Of a stretch of DNA of 64,000 nt, positions 49,401-60,594 are shown piece by piece; position 1 is the first letter of the stretch; every line of letters begins with the position of its first letter. Under the pieces are notes generated by a model. It did not search any database. It was given only the letters and a program-made list of their open reading frames with translations, and had not been told where the DNA came from. Origin of the DNA: Symbiodinium natans (lineage: Eukaryota > Sar > Dinophyceae > Suessiales > Symbiodiniaceae); assembly GCA_905221605.1 (NCBI GenBank), contig CAJNDS010000358.1:23501-87500 (forward strand), written 5' to 3'. Both the position numbers and the translations under genes were made by a program.

Positions 49401-52283
49401 TAGGAGCTACCTTGCGTCGAGGGCTTTAGTGGTGACAACCTTTCTACGAGGTGGCTGCATGGTCTAGGGTCTAGGGTTTAGGGAGGGTCTAGGGTTTAGG
49501 GTTTAGGGTTCCCTTAACGTGGTCCCCTGCCTGCTTTACAAGGTCATGAAAATATGGGCCCTTGGAACTTCACATTGACATCGGGTCTATGAGGGGTATA
49601 GACAGTTTCCCCAATTCAAGGCCCGTACTAAGGGACCAGATAACTGCCCAAAACCCTCAACCCCCAACCCTCAACCCTAAACTTGCAGCTTGCCCGAAAG
49701 AACCTAAACCCTAAACCCTAAACCCTAAACCCTAAACCCTAAACCCTAAACCCTAAACCCTAAACCCTAAACCCTAAACCCTAAACCCTAAACCCTAAAC
49801 CCTAAACCGGTAGGTGAAGATTGATGACGAGTGGGTGCTCTGTCGAGGCGCTCTTCTGCTGGCATCTTCGTGAAGTTGCCGGGACTTCGATTCTCAACCC
49901 CAAGCCCTCAACCCTAAACCCCAAACCCTAAACCCGAAACCCTAAACCCTAAACCCCAACCCTAAACCCTAAACCCTAAACCCTAAACCCTAAACCCTAA
50001 ACCCTAAACCCTAAAACTTTAAACCTTAAACCCTAAACCCCCAAACCCTAAGCCAGCTTGCCTTGTGGCCTTGTAGCGCGGGAGGTCCGAAGAAGAGTGC
50101 TGTCGCACCTGGCTTCATCAAAGCGAAGCACCTGAAGACCCTTCTGGGAAACAAGGCGGTTAGGGTTTTGGGTTCAGGGTTTAGTGTTTGATAGAGCTGG
50201 AGAGGCGAACTTGCAGCAATCAGACCTATGATGTCAACAGCTGAGGTACTTTATGTTACGTTCCGTAAGCATACAGATGTTATGCAGTTGGGTATATTTG
50301 CATATGACTTGTTCTCGATATTGTTGCATTTTGGTAACATGTAGCACTTCTATACGCGGCTTCGATCAGTTCCTGCCTTGCAGGGGAAGCTTGAAGAAGC
50401 CAATGGGCATGGAAGTGTCCTGGTCAGAGAGAAAGCTGTGCAGGCGCAACCGCATGTCTATAGATCGCCCATTTGGGCACGATCCCTCTTCCCTTTCCTC
50501 CTGCCCAGGTTTAGGGTTTAGGGTTTAGGGTTTAGGGTTGCCCAGGATGCGAGCAATCTAGACCGCTAGTCCCAGTACACGAACCTCCCTGAACCCTAAG
50601 AGTCTTAAGCTTCAACCGCCCCAAGCCAATTGCACCCGGCGCTAAACAGTCGCAGCCTCCTTTGTTTAAAGTCCGACTTTGCGTGGCCGCGCTGCGCGCA
50701 GGATGAGGATGACAATTCCTTGGGCTACTTGGATGATGGAACCGATGTGGAGGCCAGGGTAGCTAGGGTATCTAGGGTATCTAGGGCATCTAGGGTATCT
50801 AGGGTATCTAGGGTAACTAGGGTATCTAGGGTATCTAGCCTATCCAGAGAATCTAGGGTATATTGGTATCTAGGGTATCTAGAGTATCTGGGGTATCTTG
50901 TATATATCGGATTCAGGTTTCGGGTGCAAGGTTCAGGGTGCAGGGTTCGTTGCTTCGGGCTCAGGGTTCAGGTTTAGGGTTCAGCAAGGGTTTTGGCTGG
51001 AGGGTTTTGGGTCGAGGGTATTAAGGGTTCAGGGTTTGGGATTCTTGTTCAGGCTTTAGGTTTAGGGTTATATGGGCTTTTACCATGGCAGGTTCTTTGC
51101 GCAGAACCGGATCATCTGCCCCGAAACCCTAAACCCTAAACCCTAAACCCTAAACCCTAAACCCTAAACCCTAAACCCTAAACCCTCGCCCGAAAAGGAG
51201 TGAAGGGTTGTAAAAAAAATGCTAAACCCTGAGCAGGTCATGGGCCACTGGTACGAGTGCACCTGGGAAGGAGTCGGTCCAAGCAAGCGCGGATTCGTCC
51301 ATGCGTCTCTCTTGCAAATTCAATTTGGCAGCTTATTCGATGCAGACACCGGCGTAGGGTTTAGGGTTTAGGGTTTAGGGTTCGGGTTTAGGGTTGGGGG
51401 TTCACATAGCACGTCGCTGTACCCAGGTCTCGGTGATCCCCGACAATGACATCAGCATGCGAGGTCCCACCGAGGACCTGCGGGCAGCGCGATGTCCGGA
51501 TCCTCATGCGGCTTTCTCAGCATCTCCCCAAAGAGCCCCATATTGCTTAATTAAGGAAGATACCTTAAACCATATTAAGGATCCTATACGATTTAAGGTA
51601 TATTCCTTAGTTAAGCAACATTGGGCTCTTTGGGAAGCATCTCCTTGGCGCAGGATTGCACCGAAGCCCTGAAGTTCCTTGAGGGCAAGCTCGGCATCAA
51701 GATTGAGACCCTCTCTCTAGGCCGTGGGCTGTAGGAGCCGCAGGGATGATGACGATACTTGGAGGTTCAGGGGTACTTCTTCCCCCAACTCTAAGTGTGC
51801 TCATAAGCCCCGCAAGTCCCCCAGGAAGGTTATAGGTAGACTTTTTGCAGGGGTTAGAAGTAACCATGAACCTCCCAGTAGCTCTTATTCTTGTCGCTAC
51901 AAGCTCTCCATCTGCTAGCTGCGAGGCGGTGGGAAGCCAAAAGCAGCTGCAAAAGCGAAGGCTTTCCAGTGGGTTTGCTGGCCCAAGTTATACGTATATG
52001 TAGATAATAACAATCATAATACCTATCATGCTACCACTGCTGCTCCTACAACAACAACAACTACTACTACTACGACGACGACTGCGACCAGAAATGTTTT
52101 TTTATATTAATGATTTTTTATAATATAGTATAGATGATACTCTGAACATAATATATTTGTCAATTTATCAGATAGTGCAATATCATACATACTGTTAATG
52201 ATTAGATGCTTGCCACCTGCTTGCTGAATCTGCTGCAGGCGAAAGCCAAAGGAAAAGCCAAAGCCAAAGCCAAAGCAGCTTGA
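37418..52283 (+). CDS. 29-exon gene, RBR-like RING protein, 765 aa model
   Basis: Joining the exons below gives one open frame of 765 codons plus TGA. Exons: 37418-37475, 37594-37701, 38729-38776, 39349-39486, 39635-39723, 40240-40282, 40467-40530, 40987-41372, 41458-41615, 42203-42262, 42777-42869, 43559-43656, 43804-43852, 43930-43990, 44176-44231, 44594-44647, 45306-45377, 48016-48045, 48537-48569, 49001-49072, 49814-49847, 50085-50158, 50702-50757, 51092-51122, 51237-51350, 51427-51498, 51654-51720, 51926-51960, 52239-52283. Donors are GA (11), GC (9), GT (4) and 4 ambiguous; acceptors are AG, usually AG|G. Around residues 312-350 is a RING-like C-x2-C...C-P-S-K-E-H-F-F-C-K-A-C. Around 416-484 is an IBR/RING2-like L-K-C-P-R-C...C-A-A-C-K-C-G-F-C-S-Y-C-L. 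Residues 185-310 are Pro/Ala/Glu-rich, and the tail is Lys/Ala-rich. An RBR-type E3 ubiquitin ligase is the best guess. The first exon and the 45377-48016 junction are least certain; extra upstream exons are possible. Confidence 0.75.
38105..38704 (+). repeat. Long CCCTAAA array in an intron of the RBR-like gene
   Basis: About 600 bp of CCCTAAA with CCCTAAG, CCCCAAA and CCCTAGA variants. It lies between exons 37594-37701 and 38729-38776. It is the longest telomeric-type array of the window and is interstitial, not terminal. Confidence 0.95.
39084..39192. mobile_element. Small inverted-repeat element, family CCCAAAGAGCCC
   Basis: Left end CCCAGAGAGCCCAA and right end TTGGGCTCTTTGGG, with an internal AT-rich ATTAAGG...TTAAGG core. 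It sits in the intron between exons 38729-38776 and 39349-39486, and is related to the copy at 51538-51635. Confidence 0.7.
42271..42470 (+). repeat. 43-bp minisatellite built from telomeric units
   Basis: TTCAGGAACTTGGGGTTTAG recurs at a constant 43-bp period (reference C at 42277, 42320, 42363, 42406, 42449). Each unit mixes TTTAGGG, TTTAGGA and TTAAGGG heptamers with GAACTTGG. It lies in the intron 42263-42776. Confidence 0.9.
42596..42770 (+). repeat. CCCTAAA array, opposite orientation to the array just before it
   Basis: About 17 perfect CCCTAAA units. The same intron (42263-42776) begins with TTTAGGG-type units, so the two halves form a large inverted repeat. Confidence 0.95.
44940..45084. 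mobile_element. Small inverted-repeat element, family TACTTGGAGGTTC
   Basis: Starts TACTTGGAGGTTCATGGTAC and ends GTACCACGAACCTCCAAGTA. It lies in the intron 44648-45305; short, no coding capacity. Confidence 0.8.
45469..45561. mobile_element. Small inverted-repeat element, family TACTTGGAGGTTC
   Basis: TACTTGGAGGTTCATGG at the left, CCATGAGCCTCCAAGTA at the right. Its left end overlaps a CCCTA of a telomeric array (AAACCCTACTTGG), so insertion was into or next to the telomeric repeat. Confidence 0.8.
50756..50905 (+). repeat. 10-bp GGGTATCTAG array
   Basis: About 14 degenerate units of GGGTATCTAG, each with a palindromic CTAG. It starts at the donor end of exon 50702-50757 and fills the first half of the following intron. 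Confidence 0.9.
51123..51236 (+). other. 114-nt intron composed largely of telomeric repeats
   Basis: Exon sequence ...ATCTGCCCC is followed by GAAACCCTAAACCC, a GA donor running straight into the array, and the intron ends CCCTGAGCAG before the exon GTCATGGGCC. Removing it keeps the phase, joining I-I-C-P to V-M-G-H-W. This is the cleanest single case of a telomeric-repeat intron in the window. Confidence 0.8.
51538..51635. mobile_element. Small inverted-repeat element with AGCATCTCC duplication
   Basis: CCAAAGAGCCC at the left and GGGCTCTTTGG at the right. The 9-bp word AGCATCTCC occurs on both sides (51529-51537 and 51636-51644), a target-site duplication. It lies wholly within the intron 51499-51653. 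Confidence 0.8.
51756..51880. mobile_element. Small inverted-repeat element, family TACTTGGAGGTTC
   Basis: TACTTGGAGGTTCAGGGGTA to ACCATGAACCTCCCAGTA, within the intron 51721-51925. It shares internal words (CATAAGCCCCGCAAGTCCCC) with the copy at 52285-52409. Confidence 0.8.
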
Positions 52284-52284
52284 G

Positions 52285-52409
52285 TACTTGGAGGTTCAGG
52301 GTACTTGCGACCCCCCAACTATAGCTGCATATATATGCCCCGCAAGTCCCCTAAGTAGGTTATGAGTAGACTTATAATTGGGCTATAAATAACCATGAAC
52401 CTCCAAGTA
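52285..52409. mobile_element. Small inverted-repeat element directly after the stop codon
   Basis: TACTTGGAGGTTCAGGGTAC to CCATGAACCTCCAAGTA, beginning two bases after the TGA at 52281-52283 and so forming the start of the 3' untranslated region. Confidence 0.8.
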
Positions 52410-53375
52410 TCGGTGATCGATTGCATTTTCTGACTGCGGGTGGTTGACACCCTTTCGGGGCATACTGGGCACATGCTGCACGCTGGAGAAGCAGCTGGGT
52501 CGGAGCGAGGCGGAGCGTAGCATCTCGATCTTGGCGTGAACATGGACATGAAGTTGTTATGCAGTGTTGTCCTTCTCATGGTAATGAGATAGTGCGGATA
52601 CTCGGCTGTTGCAGAGCTTTGGTTCTCGACTGCGGTTGTGTACCCCGAAAGTTGCTTCACAGGGTGAAGATTGTGGATCCATGCTTGGTGTGAAGTTAGC
52701 AGAACTGCGAGCGATCTGCAGGGAAAACCGAGTGCCGTGTGCTCCGTCCTCGGGGCTGGCGGAGAATGCGGGGTCCCCTATTTTCGTACACCCCACCATA
52801 TTCTGGCCACACGCCTACGTGATTCCTGGGCTTCCCTTTTTGACAGAGGCTTCTCTGCCAAGCCTTGAACGGAGGTCCATGGTTTTTTTTCGCCCCTGTT
52901 AGAAGTCTACTTCTAACCTGCTTGGGGGACGTACAGGGCTTGCAAAAACAGTTTGGGATGTTCCCCCTTATTCTAAGAGTCCTTACTAGGGATTATAGTA
53001 TCCCCTATGAGAATCCCTACCAAGCACTGTTAGCATGAGGGGGAACATCGCAAAGTACCGTTATTACTGGCACGGACGGCGCGCGAGCCTTTGGCTCCTG
53101 TAGCTTGCGGGGTTGGCCGGACATGGGGTTCAGCAGTCACTGTGTGGCTTGTGAAGAGACGGGTAAGGGCTTACGCTAGACCCTAGACCCTCCCCTAAAC
53201 CCTAAACCCTGAACCCCTAAACCCTGAACCCCTAAACCCTGAACCCCTAAACCCTGAACCCCTAAACCCTGAACCCCTAAACCCTGAACCCCTAAACTGT
53301 AAACCCTAAACCCTAAACCCTGAACCCTGAACCCTAAATCCTGAACCCTAAACCCTAAACCCTGAACTCTGTAGA
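52410..53375 (+). other. Spacer between the two spliced genes
   Basis: No gene recognised; a 97-codon open stretch (52609-52902) has no domain. It includes an inverted-repeat element (52953-53053) and CCCTAAACCCTGAAC-type repeats from about 53190. Confidence 0.4.
52953..53053. mobile_element. Small inverted-repeat element, family TTGGGATGTTCC
   Basis: TTGGGATGTTCCCCCTTA at the left and TGAGGGGGAACATCGCAA at the right, with internal AGTCCTTACTAGGGATTATA. Related words occur at 48672, 55131 and 56412. Confidence 0.75.
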
Positions 53376-56300
53376 AGTGGCTTCCTGGAGCCGGCGGGTC
53401 TCGTCCAAGCTATGGCGGAGCTTTGGGAGCGCGTGGCGCGCCTGGAGAAGGCACCGAATGGGGCACGGTGCAAGGTGCTTAGGGTTTAGGGTTTAGGCTC
53501 TGAACTAGGGTCCCTTTTTAGCGTCGCCTTTTCTGGGGTGAGGTACTACATAGGGGGGGTTTGCGGTTTGCCTATGGTGGAGTCTCTGTGCTCCCCCTGC
53601 CCCCTACCGCCCCCCCCGACGGCCTCCCCCCTGCCCCCCCCCCCCCCCTGCCCCCGCCCCCCCTCCCCCTCCTCACCACCCCCTTAACACCCGAAACCCA
53701 CCATTGCCTTTGTGTATGTTCCAGCTCCTTAAAGGGTTAGAGTTTGGGGGTGGTTTGGGACTTGTGGGGTTTAGGGTTTAGAGGTTTAGGGAGATGGGGG
53801 TGTAGTTTGAAGACTCAGGGCGTGTCGAAATCCCTTCTTCAAGACCCTCGGCCTCAAGCTCCTTCTTCGGCAGCCAAAGCAGCCATTGAACCCTCAACCC
53901 TAAACCCTCAACCGTGAACCCCTGAGGCCCCTAAACTCCTTAACCCACCCTCTCTTGAGCAGGTCTTAGAGCAGCACATTGCGGAGTGTGACGTCTTCCG
54001 GGACTTCTGGGGCGAGGCCTTGTCGGACTCGGAGCTGTGGAATGCGAGCGCGGTTTAGGGTTTAGGGCTTAGGGCTTAGGGGTTTGGGCTTTTGGGCTTG
54101 GTGGATATTGGGTTTGGGGTGGGCCCGACACCTTAAACCCTAACAAATCCTAGGCTCTGCCTTCCATCCTTAAAGCCTAAACCCTAAACCCTAAACCCTA
54201 AACCCTAAACCCTAAACCCTAAACCCTAAACCCTAAACCCTAAACCCTAAACCCTAAACCCTAAACCCTAAACCCTAAACACCCCAAGGGCTATTGGGGG
54301 TTTATGGCCTGGGGCCCTACAGGCCTCAACCTTCAATCCTGCACTCCAAGCCCTGCACCCTAGCCCCTAAGCCCAAAACCCTAAATCTTTCCGCCCAAAG
54401 TCCCTCTCCCCGGATAACCAGAACTGCGTGGATTGAGGCTGAGTGACGCCCCCAACACCAACACCCTACACTAGGTAGGACATTGGAGTTAGGGCGGCTT
54501 AGGGCTTAGGCTTTAGGGTTTGAGGCTTCCCGTAGTGGGTTTAGTTGTCAGAGCCTGGTTTCAAGGGTCCTACAGCCCCAGCCTTAAAACCCCGGAACCC
54601 TGGCACCCCAACCCCCTGAACCCTACAAGATCACAGCTTACACGCCAACCCCCCCCCCCCCCCCCCCCCCCCCCGCCCGAAATCCCAAACTAAGGTTCAG
54701 GGTTCAGGGTTCAGGGTTTAGGGAAACCCTAAACCATAAACCCTAAACCCTAAACCCTAAACCCTAAACCCTAAACCCTAAACCCTAAACCCTAAACCCT
54801 AAACCCTAATCCCTAAACCCTAAACCCCAAACCCCAAACCCTGAGGATGAGCAGTCCGATCACCCGGAGAGGGGTGCAGCTTCCCCGGTGGTCACTGAGG
54901 CATGCATCAAGGAGCGGAGGGGTGTGTGGGTTTAGGGTTTAGGGTTTCGGGTTTAGGGTTAGGGTTTAGGGTTTGGGGTTTAGGGTTTAGGGTTTAGGGT
55001 TCAGGGTCTAGGGTTCAATGAGCCAAGGTCGGGCATTTGAAGCTGCTTAGGGTTTCTTCAAGTCTGCTTTGGGGAGTCGAGGGCTTTTAGGGCTGGAGTT
55101 TTTGGGCGAATTACCAGAAACCCTTACACCTTGGGATGTTCCCATTCGCAGTCCTTAGTAGGGATTTTTTTTTTAAATGCGGGTACCGTCATCCCGATGA
55201 AGGACTGTTAGTGTAGCGGGGAACATCCCAACTTAAACCCCAAACCCTAAACCCTAAACCCTAAACCACCAAACCCTAAACCTAAAGTGTTTGCATACTT
55301 GAGAACCCGGACAAGACGTGAAGCAGGCTTCATATCAAGCACTATAGGGGTTTAGGGGTTTAGGGTTTGGGGTTAGGGTTTTTGAGTTTTAGGGTTTAGG
55401 GTTTAGGGTTTATGGGGGTCGGAAAAGTTTCTCATACTATTCCCTTATGGTCCCCTTATGGATATTCCTATTCTCACCCCCAAAACCCTGCTCTAATTAT
55501 CAAGGCCCCTATATGAACAGATGCCCACGTCACGCAAATTCCGAAAACCGCAGCGCTGGAGACGCGTGAGGCCATGGATTCTTTGAAGTCACGCAGTGGG
55601 ATGTAAGGGCAGACCCTAAAACCCTAAACCTTAAACCCTAAGCCCTAAGCCCTAAGCCCTAAACCCTAAACCCTAAGCCCTAAGCCCTAAGCCCTAATAG
55701 GATGAAAGGTCGTACCCTGAAGCCCGAGAGCCCCCAACCCCGGTGGGTTGAAGGTTGCTGGGCGATGCTTCAAAAACTATGGGCTCTTTGTTTGTACCCC
55801 ACACAGAGACGCAGCAAAAGCGCGCCCATACTGCAGATCATCGAATTTCTGCTGAGTGCGGGGCTGCCAGCCTTGCCCTATACCCTAAAACCCAAAAATA
55901 ACCCCAAACCCCCAAACCCTTTATAAACCCTACACCCTAAACCCTAAACCCCAAACCCCAAGCCCTAAACCCTCAACTGCAAACCCCAAACCCCAAACCC
56001 CAAGCCCTAAGCCCTAAACCCTAAACCCTAAACCCGAAACCCTAAACCCTAAACCCTAAACCCTAAACCCTAAACCCTAAACCCTAAACCCAGGGGTTTT
56101 TGGAATCTCCGAGACTCCAGGAGATGCCAGACACCAGCAGCCCCGGGTGTTGCGCCGTGCCGGGGACCGTCGACTCAACCTCGCCGGGGTTTAGGGTTTA
56201 GGGTTTAGGGTTTAGGGTTTAGGGTTTAGGGTTTAGGGTTTCGGGTTTAGGGTTTAGGGCTTAGGGTTTGGGGTTTGGGGTGTAGGGTTTAGGGTTTGGG

Positions 56301-59300
56301 TGGATTTAGGGTTTAGGGGGTTCAGTATGTTTAGGGGGTTTAGGGTTTAGGGTTTAATTGGGCGGGCTTGGGAGGTTTGTAGGGTTCAGGGGTTAGGTGT
56401 GGCATGTGCCCCTGAACCTTGGGACAGTCCTTGATAGGGATTCTAATTGGTAAGCGCTTGCGCGCGCCGCCTCGGCAGCCGGGCCGGCCCACGGGCAGGA
56501 AAAGAGGAAAGAGGGTTTCTGGGAAAGGCTTCACAAAAAAGGGCACGGGTCCCAGGAAGGGTGTGCGTGCCATCCTAGTGGTCTAGGGGGTTCTCAGGGC
56601 AGGTCCAGAAAAGGTCCAGGAGGGTGCGAAAGGACATGGGTCCGTCACAAAATTTGGCATGGGGGGAAGGGTTGGGTTAGGGGGGAAGGAGACCGGATCC
56701 CGTGTCTGCTTGTTCCAAACGCTTCTCTGCAGGAAGCCGAGGCGAATAGGGGGGCATTAGGATGTTTGTACAAGGCGGAACATCCCAACCTGAACCCGCA
56801 GTCAGCCCTCAGCCCTAAACTTCAAGACCCCAAGCCCGCAGCCCAAACCCCAAACCCCAAACCCCAAACCCCAAACCCCAAACCCCAAACCCTAAACCCT
56901 AAACCCCAAACCCTAGACCCTAAACCCTAAACCCTAAACCCTAAACCCTAAACCCTAAACCCTACACCCCAAACCCTAAACCCTAAACCCTACTAGAGGC
57001 CCTGAACCGGTTGCATGGCTTGGGGTACGTTCGAGGACCGCGGCGGAGGCGGCCGCGGGCGATGATTCCACGGAGGCGTTGCGGCGCCGCTTGGAGAGGC
57101 CCGGGGATCCTAAAGGGTTTAGGGTTTAGGGTTTAGGGTTTAGGGTTTAGGATTTAGGGTTTAGGGTTTAGGGTTTAGGGTTTAGGGTTTAGGGTTTAGG
57201 ATTTAGGGTTTAAGGGTTATAAGCTCCTTAAGTGCCCGAATAGGGCTATGAGTGCAGTTATAATTGGGTCACTAACCCTCCAAGTAGGGTTTACAGGTCT
57301 TAGGTTCCTCGGATTCCCTGAAAAAAATTTCGGGTTCAGGTTCAGGGCTTTAAGGGCTTAGGGTTTAGGGTTTAGGTGCTGTTCCTTGGCCCGGTTTAGG
57401 GTTTAGGGTTTAAGGGCTAAGGGTTTAGGGTTTAGGGCTTAGGGGTTAGGGCTTAGGGCTTCGGGTTCCGGGCTTTAAGGGCTTAGGGTGTCTTTAAGGC
57501 TCTGCTTCCAGGGGTCCAGGTTGGTTGAGGGTTGTCAGGGTTGGGAGAACCATCCATTGAACTCTAAACCCTAAACCCTAAACCCTAAACCCTAAACCCT
57601 AAACCCTAAACCCTAAACCCTAAACCCTAAACCCCAAACCCTCAACCCCAAACCCTAAACCCAAAACCCTAAGCCCTAAACCCTAAGCCCGAAAGCCTAA
57701 ACTTTTCAGGGCTTCAGGCTGGTGCTTTTGGGCATCGCGCTGTTCGAAGCCGATTAGGCCCTGAGGCTCCTTAAAAACCTTAGAACCAAGAACCCTAAAC
57801 CCATCTGCATAAGGACCCTCAACCCCGAGAACCCTCAGCCAAGCCCCAAGCACCCTAAGCCCAAAGGACCCTAAGGCCCAAGAACCCTCAACCCCAAGGA
57901 CCCTAAACCCTAAACCCTAAACCCTAAACCCTAAACCCTAAACCCTAAAAAGGACCCTAAGGCCCCAAGAACCCTCAACCCCAAGGAGCCTGGGCCCCTC
58001 AACCCCAAGGACCATAAGCCCCAGGAACCCATAAGCCCCCCAAGAACCCAGACGACCCTAAGCCCCAAAGGACCCAAGACCCAGAGAGCCAAGGATTCCT
58101 CCTTAGAATTAGAAAGGGTTCCTGACTATGATTCAAGGTAAGTTCCTTAAGTACGGGCGCTCTCAGACCCTAAACCCTAAACCCTAAGCCCTAAACCCTA
58201 AACCCTAAACCCTAAAAAGGCTGGAACAACTCATCACCGAGCACGTGCAGTCCTGCTCTCTCTGGAACAACGCAAGGGGGGACGCGGCCCAACCTCCCAA
58301 GGCTACTTTGGGAAAACCAAGCCCTAAGCCCCAAACCCTAAACCCTAAACCCGAAACCCTAAACCCGAAACCCTAAACCCTAAACCCTAAGCTGTTAGGG
58401 GTTTAGGGTTTAGGGTGTAGGGTTTAGGGTCCAGAGTTTTGGTTTGAGGTTTGGATGGGTTTCGTTGGGGTGCAGACTGTGGTCCGGGAGAGTGTCTCGG
58501 GTACAGAGTTAGGGTTCAGGGTTGAGGGTTTAAAGATTTTACGGTTTAGGGTTTAGGGGTTCTGGGGGATTTGCTGGGGCTTCTTGCGGGGTAGGGTTTA
58601 CGGTTTAGGGTTTAGGGTTGGGGTTCCGGTACCTTCTGGGCGTCTGGGCGTTTTTTTGCCGGGGGAAAAGAGTCAGAACAACGATAGGGAAGCCCAAGTA
58701 CGACGTAAATCAGTCTAAGAGTCAACGTAACTATCACTGCAGTACTAGTAGCCATGTACAACAATTAGAATAACAATAACAGAAATGAGAAATAATAATA
58801 ACAAAAAATGCAGCCATATAAACATAGTATATATATATATGTTTGTGTAGGAAACCCCAAAATGTTAGATCATAGAGCCCTTGCACTGTCTGTTATCATG
58901 GGACGGACGGACGGACCCCTAAGTTGTTGGCGGCCCTTTTGATTTAGCGGTGTCCTAAGGGAATACAAGGGCCATATTAGGGGTATAGTAGAGGGTACAT
59001 CCTCAGGAGTACGAGTCCTAGGCCCTTGATGCTATAGGGTGGGTTCCGATCAACGGCTCCACCTTGTCGCCTTTTAAGGAGGCGGCTGCAGACGGCGACT
59101 TGAACAAGATACGACTCTCCGAAGTGTACAAGGACAATGAGGAGCCATCCTCCACATGGAGGTTCCCCTAAGACCACAACCCTAAACCCTACTTTTAGGG
59201 TTTGGGGTTTAGGGTTTGCTACGTAAACCCTAAACCCTAAACCCTAAACCCTAAACCCCAAACCCTGGATCTAGAACAGCCAGCCCTCGGGTTCCGGGCC

Positions 59301-59988
59301 CCCGACCCTGCCATTGAACCACCCGAGCCGAAACCTCAGACCGTCTAGGGTTTAGGGTTTAAGTTTAGGGTTTAGGGTTTAGGGTTTAGGGTTTAGGGTC
59401 CTAAACGAGCAAACCTGGACGAGGAGGGCCTAGGTATAGGGTTCGGGGTTTAGGGTTGAGGGTCTGACACAAAAACGCCAAGACCCTAAACCCTAAAGCC
59501 CCAACCCAACCCCCGAAACCATCAAAAGGACAGTTTTTTTGGGGGTGGTTTAAGGTTTGGGGGTGCTGTGCACTGGGCTGAAAGTGTTGCAGGACAAGTC
59601 AGACTTTGGGTGTTGGGTTACGGGTTGGGGTTTAGGGTTTAGGGTTTAGGGTTTAGGGTTTAGGGTTTAGGGTTTAGGGTTACGGGTTGGGGTGTGGGGC
59701 GTGGGGGGCGTGGTCGCAACGCATGAAGGGAGACTGGGAGGACCAGAGGCCCAGATATAGACGCCTCATATTCAAAAGTTCTGGAACTTGCATGTGGCCC
59801 TAAACCTTAACCCCTAAACCCTAAACCCTAAACCTTAAACCCTACACCCTAAACCTTAACCCCTAAACCCGAACCCCTAAACCCTGTTTGCCTTGTACAA
59901 GGAGCCGGATGCGGATAGCGACTTGAACAAAATACGACTCTCGGGGGCGCCCAAGTCGTCGCGCGAGGAGCCATCCTTGACATGGGGG
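53376..59988 (+). CDS. Second spliced gene with telomeric introns, partial model
   Basis: Supported exons: 53376-53474 (contains ATG 53412, a possible start), 53963-54052, 54846-54920, 56121-56188, 57036-57098, 58220-58301, 59079-59132 and 59902-~59988. Phase and sense agree at 53474/53963 (GT-AG), 54052/54846, 56188/57036 (GT-AG), 57098/58220 (GC-AG), 58301/59079 and 59132/59902 (GA-AG). The 54920/56121 junction is unresolved. The product is charged and helical: W-E-R-V-A-R-L-E-K, V-L-E-Q-H-I-A-E, R-R-R-L-E-R-L-E-Q-L-I-T-E-H-V. It has two copies of a D-L-N-K-I-R-L-S exon. No family is recognised. Introns 54053-54845 and 56189-57035 begin GTTTAGGGTTTAGGG, so the telomeric repeat itself supplies the donor. 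Confidence 0.6.
55131..55231. mobile_element. Small inverted-repeat element, family TTGGGATGTTCC
   Basis: TTGGGATGTTCC at the left and GGGGAACATCCCAA at the right, with near-perfect terminal inverted repeats. It sits in telomeric-repeat-rich intron-like sequence. Confidence 0.8.
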
Positions 59989-60385
59989 GGGGGAGGGGGG
60001 GGGGGGTATTCCATATTCGGGCCCCGCTGGTTTCAGGGTTTAGGGTTTATCGTTCAGGGTTTAAGGTTTAGGATGACCCAAAACCCCGAGCCCCAGACCC
60101 TGAAGCCCCAAACCAACCTTTAAAGAAGCGGCCCCTAAACCCTAAACCCTAAACCCTAAACCCTAAACCCTAAACCCTCAACCCTCAACCCTAAACCCTA
60201 AACCCTAAACCGGTGAAGACCTGGCTCCACAGTTGGAAGCGCAAGGCAAGCCTTTCACGAAAAGTTTAAGCACCGAAGCCCTAAGACCCCGAAGCCCTAC
60301 AGCCACGAAATTCCCTGCAAACCCCTTGAAGACCACAAACCCTAAACCCCAAACCCCAAACCCTCAACCCTAAACCATAAACTGA

Positions 60386-60541
60386 GTGAGCCCGGGGCCG
60401 TCGAGCAGGGCGAACGCGCCGAAGCCGGCAGGCGAGGCCGCTCCGGAGCCAGAAGCCCTCCGGCGGGCGACGGAGCTCCAGTCCCGCAGGCAGCTGCGGG
60501 CTGCGCGGTGGACCCGGCAGGTCGCTGGCGAGAAACCCGTC
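60386..60541 (+). other. Exon-like island
   Basis: A GC-rich unique island flanked by CCCTAAA-type repeats on the left. It is open in more than one phase and contains a plausible AG acceptor (ACTGAGTGAG) and a CCGCAGG site. It is probably an exon of the second spliced gene, but phase and ends are unresolved. Confidence 0.35.
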
Positions 60542-60594
60542 AGGTCGCCCTAGAATAAGATACCCCAAACCTTCGGGTAAAACATCGCAAAATT

